From the NCBI RefSeq assembly GCF_028640845.1, contig NC_080540.1:159362438-159426437 (forward strand): 64,000 bases of DNA, in the 5' to 3' direction. This DNA is from Ahaetulla prasina. Its lineage: Eukaryota > Chordata > Lepidosauria > Squamata > Colubridae. Under the pieces are notes generated by a model. The model saw only the letters and a program-made list of their open reading frames with translations, was not told the DNA's origin and ran no database searches. Below, piece by piece: positions 56,337-64,000 of this stretch. Each line of letters begins with the position of its first letter. Position 1 is the stretch's first letter. Both the position numbers and the translations under genes were made by a program.

Positions 56337-57053
56337 ATTTAGCAGCTTCATCTATCACACTGTTCCCCCAAATTGCTACAGTTGTAGGACACTAATTTAG
56401 AAAATGTGGGGATCCCATAATTAAACACAAACTCCCTCTCTGTGCTTGTGTATAAGAGCGTGGAAGTTAACATTTGTTAGTGAATAAAATACTGGTAATA
56501 GGTGCAGTTGATTATACTTTTATACCCCCATTTAAAAAGAGTTTTTAAAAACGAATGTCTTACCAAGGATGTAATCCAAAATTAAGGCTTTAATTACGGG
56601 TTGAGGCAGGGGTTGTGTTGGTTGGCAAGTGGACTCCAGTTAAAGTGGATCATTAGTGATACTGAAGATCAGCTCTGACTGGTGAATTGAGGATGCTGCT
56701 ATGAGTCATCAGTGGCCCTACTTTGAGAATCTCTAAATAAATTAACAGGTAATCCACCTAGAGATGGTAGTAGAAAGATGCATCACAGAAATGGAGAAGC
56801 CTTCCTCTTAAAAGTTAAATGTATAAATAACATTAAAAAGTGAAATTGAAGATCTGGGACCCTAAGAATAACTTCTGTTTTGTGGGATTTTGTTTCATGT
56901 GAGCCCACATAACTTCCCCTTTTTAAATCTTGTTTTTGGCAGTATGTTTTATGTGTGTTACCAAAATGCATAACAAAGATAAACAGACTCAAGTTTTGGT
57001 TCCTTCTAATTTTCTTGGTTGAACTCTCCAGATAGTTTGACATCTACATATTA

Positions 57054-57438
57054 CAGTTAGTCCTCAACTTACAACCATTTGTTTAGTGACTGTTCAAAGT
57101 TACAACAGCACTGAAAAATGTGACTTATGGCCATTTTTCAGAGTTACGATTTTTACAGCATTCCCATGATCTTTTGATCAAAATTTAGATGCTTGGCAAC
57201 TGGTTCATATTTGTGATAGTTGCAGTGTTTTGGGTTCATGTGATCACCTTTTGTGAACTTCTGACAAGGGGAAACCAGATTCACTTAACAACTAGGTTAC
57301 TAACTTATCAAGTGCAGTGATCCACTTAAAACACTTGTTGTGGCAAGAAAGGTCATAAAATGAGACAAAATTCACTTAACAAATGTCTCACTTAACAAAT
57401 TTTGGGCTCAATTGTGGTCATAAGTCAAGGACTACCTA
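57054..57438. mobile_element. Tc1/mariner-type MITE, 385 bp
   Basis: Ends CAGTTAGTCCTCAACTTAC and AAGTCAAGGACTACCTA with TA on both sides (57052-57053, 57439-57440). Orientation is opposite to 62687 by internal order. Confidence 0.88.
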
Positions 57439-57671
57439 TATTCCCTGAACATCAGCTCTTGCCTACATAATTGATGTTTTAAAAAACGATTCCACTCTCT
57501 GTTAATAATTCTTACAAAAGAGGGCCTCATAGTTATGATCATAACCATGGTCACCATGGGACTGAACCCTTTTTATTATTTTTTGTGTGTGTGTGGTAGT
57601 CATAAAGCAAACCCACCATTCACAAGGGGGCAGGTTTAGCCCAAAGTAAATGTTGGTTTCCAGCAAAACCA

Positions 57672-57727
57672 ACCATATTTATCTAAGCCCTGAATCATGG
57701 TCGATTCAGGGCTTAGATAAATATGGT
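57672..57727. repeat. Perfect 25 bp inverted repeat, 6 nt loop
   Basis: Arms 57672-57696 and 57703-57727 are exact complements around ATGGTC. It is not part of any transposon I recognise and resembles a template-switch product. Confidence 0.9.
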
Positions 57728-57959
57728 GAATAGAGCTCAACTGTTAAAAGATGAAAGAGTGTAGTATCTGATTTTGATTTGTCTGTATAGTCATCATGGT
57801 AACAGTATGGAAATGAGGATGAGAATACAGTCTTCGGTGGGGTTATTTCCAACTTGCTGATCTAATCTACTTCCTGGGATTTTCTCATGGTCTCCCATCC
57901 ATGTAGCTAGTTCTGAGTCAAAACCAACTCAGTGCTGCTACCTGCTGATCTAGTTGATC

Positions 57960-58320
57960 AAACAATGTCGACTGGCGGCCCGCAGGGGGAGGTCCTCTGT
58001 GGGGGCTCCTGCCCTTTGGAATGAGCTGCCTCTAGGGTTGCGTCAACTCCCCGACCTCCGGACCTTTAAACGCGAGCTTAAGACTTTTTTATTCTATCGT
58101 ACGGGGCTAGCCTAATGAAATTTTAGTGGGGGTTTTATGAAGTTTTTTAGGATTATTTTAATTTGTTGGGCCAAATTTTAAAATTAGTTTTTTAATTATG
58201 TTTTAATTCTTTGTGTATATTCATGTTGTTTTAAATTGGCTGTAAACCACCCTGAGTCCTTCGGGAGAAGGGCGGTATAGAAATTGAAACAAACAAACAA
58301 ACAAACAAATAAATTATTAC
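57960..58320 (+). pseudogene. L2-like LINE ORF2 end and 3' tail
   Basis: Diverged relative of 39890 and 60023: 'CTTTGGAATGAGCTGCCTC' and 'CCTTTAAACGCGAGCTTAAG' encode the LWNEL..FK.ELK ending. The tail hairpin 'ACCCTGAGTCCTTCGGGAG' is followed by (CAAA)n at 58290-58312. Confidence 0.82.
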
Positions 58321-58725
58321 ACACTGCTAACTGGCCACTTCAAGATGATGTTGGTTTGGTTTGTGACCACAAGTTTCTACCCCACTTTTCTATTCTGGCA
58401 AGTACTCCTGATAGCTAAAACTTAAAAAACAACAATTTATTTAAAATATTTTAATAGATGATAAAAGAAATATTAAAATATCTAATAATTTCCCTGTCAG
58501 AAGAGAGATATTTTTTTATTTTGTTTCTAAATGCTGAAGAGAACAAATGTCACCACCTGAGGAGAACCAAGTTATGTTTTTCACATGATTTGCTATCCTT
58601 CCCAAAAATAAGCCTCCTCTCTTGGGCACAGTCAAAGAGGGATGCCTCATCATATCTTGAAATAATATGCAGTCATCCTATCAGTTGGCAGGCGTGTCCA
58701 GAGTGAGGACAAAAAACCTAAGATG

Positions 58726-58870
58726 GGGTCCCCAAAGGTGCTTTTTCAAAAGGCAACTGGACTTTCTTCAAGAAGAAGCAAACCATTTTTGAGCAAAAAA
58801 AGTCCAGCTGTCTTTTGAAAACCCACCTTTGTGGCCGATGTGATCAGGCTGACTGAGAATCTCCATAGAC
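58726..58870. repeat. Inverted-repeat element with 'CCAAAGGTGCTTTTTC' ends
   Basis: 'CCCCAAAGGTGCTTTTTCAAAAGGCAACTGGAC' features on the left mirror 'TCCAGCTGTCTTTTGAAAA' and 'CACCTTTGTGG' on the right. Both halves relate to the repeat at 48190, whose boundary 'CTGAGAATCTCCATAGAC' also recurs. Confidence 0.55.
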
Positions 58871-59014
58871 ATTAAAATGGGGGCCATTATGGTACAATTA
58901 AGCTCTGCCTGGTTTTAGGTGTGTCATCTGTGCAATAAAAGGGTACATGGTGACCAGTATGTTCTCTTTTTTAATTGAGTAGATGCTCTTGATAATTGTC
59001 TTCCATGTGGCATT

Positions 59015-59190
59015 TAGAATAGAATAGAATAGAATAGAATAGAATAGAATAGAATAGAATAGAATAGAATAGAATAGAATAGAATTTTTTATTGGCCAAG
59101 TGTGATTGGACACACAAGGAATTTGTCTTGGTGCATATATGTTCTCAGTGTACAGTCATCAAGGTTAGATGATGTTTTGTCTTTCATCCT
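59015..59190 (-). mobile_element. (AATAG)n plus L3/CR1-type LINE 3' end
   Basis: About fourteen AGAAT units (59015-59084) lead into 'TTATTGGCCAAGTGTGATTG', as at 42598. The LINE part is short (to about 59160-59190). Confidence 0.8.
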
Positions 59191-60022
59191 ACGTGTCAAA
59201 TTGTTTTGGGCCGTTATGGATGTAAGAGTTTTAATATCATGAGCTATTGACTCAAAATTTAACAGAAATAAAATTCTAGTTGAGAAGGAAGATCGCTGTA
59301 GTCGCAATAGACAGAGGCTGATGTCTTATAAGTACCTTTTGAGCTATCTTGAACGTTGTTGTGACTAAGTCTAAATTAACCGCTTGCCTGCCTAAAAATG
59401 ATTCATATTTTTTACACAGATGATGGCTAACTTGACAGCATCATAATATACCCCTCCCAAGATAGCTACATTAATATGAATGTGACTAAACCAGCTTTCT
59501 AGTATTATCCTGAGAAACAAAGTCCAAGAAATTTGGAAGTGTTGTCCCAGATTGGGAAAAATATATTTGTTGGGGGGGGGGATATATTCAGTTATATGGA
59601 TGCAAATATATATGTGTGTGAGTGTATTTGTGGAAAATGAGTGCCATATGTATACGGACCAATCTAACCTGCAATCCTGTTGCAACTGTACCTGAGTACC
59701 ACATTTAACAGAGTTTGTATGTGCCAAACTATGGTTTAAAACATGGTTTGCTGAAAAGGCCACAGTAACCTGGTTCATGTAAAAAGCTAAGCTACAAACT
59801 GACAAGTCTTGATGATCAATTTACCACTACCTGAAATTTTTTTTTTTACAACATTTATAACCAATTCCCAAGGATGCTGAGCAGAGTATGAAAACTATCC
59901 CAAAAAATCATATGCATAATAAATAAGTAAATCAGAACAATGTCTGAAAGGAAAGGAAGGAAAACTGGAAGTCAGTTGTGTTGTCAGGAGTCACATGAGA
60001 AATCAAAGCCCAGCTTGGCAAA

Positions 60023-60390
60023 AGGGTGCCGTCAGCTAGGCAGTGTCGTCTGGCGACACCCAGGGGAAGGGCCTTCTCTGTGGGGGTTTCCACCCTCTGG
60101 AACGAACTCCCCCCAGGACTCCGTCAACTTCCGGACCTCCGAACCTTCCGTCGCGAGCTTAAAACACATTTATTCATCCGCGCAGGACTGGATTAGATTT
60201 TAAATTTATATTGGTTTTTAATGGGTTTTATTATTTAACTGCTTTTTAATAATTCGGCTTTTTAGAATAAGTTTTTTAATTGTTATTTTAATTTGTATTT
60301 ATATGTTTTTACTTGCCTGTGAACCGCCCTGAGTCCTTCGGGAGATAGGGCGGTATATAAATGTGATTAATAAATAAAATAAAAATAAAA
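60023..60390 (+). pseudogene. L2-like LINE ORF2 end and 3' tail
   Basis: The plus strand encodes the LINE terminus ('GWRHPGEGPSLWGFP'-like in one frame, then the FRRELK region) and a 3' UTR ending 'CCCTGAGTCCTTCGGGAGAT' with an AAATA tail. It is the copy closest to 11983. Confidence 0.85.
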
Positions 60391-62686
60391 TGAATAGGGA
60401 GACCTACCTTCCAAACTCAAACTTCCCCAATTCAGAAGTGACAAAATGCCATTATCTAAAGAGAACGAAGGAAATCCATTCTTGTTGGAATTGATAAGGA
60501 AAATTAGGTGGTGGCAACTTTTTTGACTCCCCAAAAGAGCAAACGTCTCTACCTATTTATGCTTCTTTATGAGAAAGACTAGTTAAGTACAATCAGTCGC
60601 TTTTCTGAGTCTACATTTAGAGTTGTAAATCCTCAGGCTAGTTCCCTTGATAATGAGATAATGGGGATTAAATTTAAACCCATCAGAATTAAATGCTAAT
60701 TTCAATGCTAACAAGACAGCCTGCTTCCAAGACTTGGTATCCGTTAGCTGTCCAGAGGTCATGATCTCTTAAATAAGGCATCAGCTGATAAAAGACAAAA
60801 TTTGTTCGTTTGCTTCTCTTTTTGCTGAAGAGGGAATAAATATCATGCAAGGAATAAATGGGTAATGGCAAAGAAAACAGGAAAATCTTCATCAATACCT
60901 TGAGCTCTTGGTTTCCTTCGCTTTCATAAACCTGTCTCAGATTGCCTAGTCATAATTTGGTTTGTTTGGTTTTAAATAATGTTAGAATGCATGATAAGCC
61001 CTGTTTTGTTTTGTTTTTAATGTAGCACAGCCAGTTCTGAGTTGTTCAACAAACCTTGGCTTTGTGCAATGTTTGAACCAAGTCTGAGTCTAATGAAAAT
61101 AATTTATATGGAGAATCATGAGAGAAACATTTAGAACAGTCGTACTGTCCTAAGGCAGGACTCCTCAGACAGATACCTTCCAGGTGTGCTGGATCACAAT
61201 TCCTACAACCCCCCAGCTGCATACTTGCTGAGAATTGTATAGGATATGCAACCCCCTCCCCAAAGAGCACCCTTTCCCTAAACTGTCTAAAATCACAAAT
61301 GCTTGTGTTTTTGATTGTTCTAAATTCTAAAAAGAATTAAAAAAAGGAACCATAATTTAATTGCATAGCCTACAAAGTACTTTCTATTGCATATTGCATA
61401 TTTCTTCCTGGTCACGATCACTCTCGCCATAGGCAAGATGACAGCAAAATAGGGTAAAATTATGTAGAAGAACCTGCTCTTTTACCAACCCACCCAGCCA
61501 GCTCCTTTTCCAGTGTGGGAGCAAATTGACCTTTGAAATCAGGGACAATTCACAGACATTTTTTTGCAAATTTGTTTAACCTGTTAAACAAATTTCCACA
61601 GTCTAGGTTTTTAATGCTTAAAGTTCTTGGAAGTGAAAGTAGTTTGTATCAAAAAAAAGTCCAGGAATATGGAAATTGACTGTTGTTTTCAGCCATAGTG
61701 GCAGTATGTGCTCACATGCACAATATATTAAAGAGAGGTGTTGCTTTAAAAGATAGATCTGGAACATAAAAGGTATGAGCAGTTATCAGCTAGTTCATAA
61801 CATCCCACCCTGATGGGAAGTTTTCTGTATCAGTTTATCTTTTCCATTTTGCATTACATATAAGAACCTTATATTCTCTATTGGAGACCTTCCAGATATG
61901 TCTGACCAAGTCCCATAATACTCAGCTTGCATGGGTGTTGGAATTATGGAAGCCCAGCACTTAAAAAAGGTAAAAAAACTGGCAAAGGCAGTTTGGGGTT
62001 CATCCAAACTTGTAGAGTTGGATTTCTTAATCTCCTTGTTCACATTTAAGAAAGACTTCAAAGTACGTCTTTTAATTGTTCATCACCTTAATTCGCCTTT
62101 AATGTTGTCCGTGGGGTTTTTTTCCCCTCCAAATAACTTCAGTAATTGACAGTATATAAAGTAGGCATATTAAATATTCAAGTCACTAAATAGAACAAAA
62201 AGGTAGGAGTTTTCCTGTGCCTCTTTTGCTGCTTTAGCCTGTTTGTTTGTTTGCAGCCAGGATATAAAGCCAATAGATGAAGCCAAAATCATTACGTTAA
62301 AATAGGAGATGAAAAATTAATAGACTTTCCAGAAGACATTAGCTAGGAACCACCAAGTAATTCTGCTAGCACTAATAAAGTCTATCCACATATGAATTGA
62401 GATTGAGATTGGCTCATTTTACCAATAAAGATTAAATGGGGTAAAGAAGATCTTGCATGTTTCTTATGTGAAACATAAAATCTTTGAAGGAAATACTTTA
62501 TGTTTAAGTTTATTGCAAGAGACACACCAAATACAATAAACCTGATACCTTTCAGATGTGCTGGAGTACAGTTTGTCTCATCTGCAGCAATAGGGGCATG
62601 CTGAAGAGAGAACCTGATTAAAGAAGCTGGTGTGTTAACAGGGCTGGCAAAATTAAAATACTGACATATAAGCACTACTTATATTA
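60391..62686. other. No recognised feature over 2.3 kb
   Basis: Apparently single-copy, AT-rich. No coding exon with splice sites and no transposon ends recognised. Confidence 0.4.
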
Positions 62687-63070
62687 CAAGTAGTCCTCGA
62701 CTTACGACCACAATTGAGTCCAAAATTTCCACTGCCAAGCAAGACAGTTGTTAAGTGAGATTTGCTCTCATTTTACGAATTTTCTTGCCACAGTTAAGTG
62801 AACATTGTAGTTATTAAGTGAATCATGTGGTCATTAAATGAATCTGGCTTCCCCCATTGAATTTGCTTGTCAGAAGATTACAAATGATGATCACATGACC
62901 CCAGGACAGTGCAACTGTCATGAATACATGTCAATTTCCAAGCGCCCGAATTATTATCGTGACTATGGGGGATGCTACACTGGTCATAAGTGTGAAAACA
63001 GGTCATAAGTCACTTTTTTCAGTGGAACTTTAGTCACTAAAATGAATGATTATAAGTCAAGGACTACCTG
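62687..63070. mobile_element. Tc1/mariner-type MITE, 384 bp, best-preserved copy
   Basis: Ends CAAGTAGTCCTCGACTTACG and AAGTCAAGGACTACCTG with TA on both sides (62685-62686, 63071-63072). Confidence 0.9.
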
Positions 63071-63083
63071 TATTAATATAGAT

Positions 63084-63589
63084 CCGTGATGGCGAACCTA
63101 TGGCAGGCATGCCAGAAGTGGCACGTAGAGCCATCTCTCCGGGCACACGAGCCATTGCCTATTGCTGTTCTGGGTTCTGGCGCGCTGGCCAGCTGGTCTT
63201 CATGCACATGGGAGGGCCAGAAAGTGGAAGAGCAGCCACCTGCTACGCATGTGCACTCTGGGAAGATGATCTTCCGGTTTCTGGCGCACGCATCCACCGG
63301 TCTTCGTACATGCCAGAAACTGGAAGACCAGCTGGCCAGTGCACATGTGCGCACCAGAAACCGGAAGATTATCTTCCCAGTGGGTGCATGTGCACTGGGC
63401 AGCTGCTCTTCTGCTTTCTGGTCCGCGCATGAGCACCAGCCATATGGACTGCCCACGCGTATGCATGTTAGAAACTGGAAGACCAAGCGCATGCACACCA
63501 GGTGACTGCTCTTCCAGTTTCCGGCGCATGCATGCATGCACGCGCACTCTTGTTTTGGCACTTGGTGCCGGAAAGGTTCGCTAACAGTG
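63084..63589. mobile_element. hAT MITE, family A, 506 bp
   Basis: Ends CCGTGATGGCGAACCTATGG and AGGTTCGCTAACAGTG. Flanking 8-mers ATATAGAT (63076-63083) and GTATAGAG (63590-63597), two mismatches. The interior is a run of diverged 'CCAGAAACTGGAAGA' units, on which four overlapping frames of up to 175 codons appear; none is a gene. Confidence 0.88.
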
Positions 63590-63597
63590 GTATAGAG

Positions 63598-63697
63598 CAA
63601 GGGTCCCCAACCCTGGCAACTCTAAGCCTGGTGCACTTCAACTCCCAGAAGTCCTCCAGTCCTAAAGTCCTAAAGTTGCCAAGGTTGGAGAGGCCTG
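63598..63697. mobile_element. hAT MITE, family F, 100 bp
   Basis: Ends CAAGGGTCCCCAACCCTGG and CCAAGGTTGGAGAGGCCTG. Perfect GTATAGAG duplications (63590-63597, 63698-63705). Its left duplication is the right-hand duplication of the family A element next to it. Confidence 0.9.
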
Positions 63698-63718
63698 GTA
63701 TAGAGGATAACTTTACCT

Positions 63719-63791
63719 GATTTCTTTTCTTTTCTTTTTTTTCTTTTCTTTTTTCTTTTTTCTTTCTTTTTTCTTTTTTCTTTTTTTTTTG
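63719..63791. repeat. Polypyrimidine (TTTTC)n tract
   Basis: Pure T/C for about 70 bases on the plus strand. Confidence 0.95.
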
Positions 63792-64000
63792 AGAATCTAG
63801 ATTTCTAGTTAGGTTCTCTCAAAACCCAGGTGCCCTAAAGTGTTGGCATCTCGGCATTTAAAGTTCCTATAATGCTTGAGGTCAAGAAAATTTAAAATGG
63901 TTCTCTTGGAAGAAAAGTACATTATCTGGGGACATTGTAGTTATTTTGCCCAGATGAGAATTGTATTGTAAAAAATATTGAGTGGGATGTAAAACAGTGT

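Noticed and set aside
63073..63600. Overlapping 81-175 codon frames on both strands
   Set aside because: They lie wholly inside a hAT MITE made of degenerate short repeats.

Overview
The window is nuclear DNA of a squamate reptile, most likely an advanced snake. The evidence is the repeat content: truncated CR1 and L2-like LINEs, tRNA-derived squamate SINEs, an L3/CR1-type LINE tail followed by an (AATAG)n microsatellite, many recent hAT MITEs, and Ty3/gypsy elements of the Mag type. There is no bacterial-style gene organisation. Almost every open frame is transposon-derived or a translated simple repeat.

Host genes are sparse. A CpG island at about 18.3-19.35 kb holds one convincing coding exon on the minus strand (18724-18768). 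It reads MPAESNEPDCLLRYQ and ends at a GTGAGC splice donor. I read it as the first coding exon of SLC4A8, the Na+-driven Cl-/HCO3- exchanger NDCBE, with the gene running leftward, so 1-18.7 kb would be intron 1. A second CpG island at about 52.9-53.75 kb has a plus-strand donor candidate near 53472. Mammalian gene order places GALNT6 head-to-head with SLC4A8, so it may be the GALNT6 promoter, but no coding exon confirms this. The 34 kb between the islands would then be the intergenic region.

Repeats by region. 0-5 kb: hAT MITEs, a CR1 fragment with a snap-back palindrome, and a SINE split by an LTR. 5.2-7.8 kb: the 3' half of an old gypsy element in minus orientation, abutting a 953 bp hAT element. 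10-15.6 kb: CR1, a second non-LTR element, L2-like LINE, SINE and MITEs. 20-26 kb: LINE and SINE pieces, a mariner-like MITE and five hAT elements. 26.5-31 kb: a complete-length gypsy element with two identical 178 bp LTRs but broken pol, inserted inside a 137 bp hAT MITE. 31-50 kb: SINEs, CR1, L2, MITEs, microsatellites and a large palindrome. 50-64 kb: more hAT and mariner-like MITEs, L2 tails, and a terminal cluster of three DNA transposons.

Target-site duplications were read by eye for more than fifteen hAT copies, most of them perfect 8-mers. This points to recent activity. Family names are from memory of the classes; no database search was possible.
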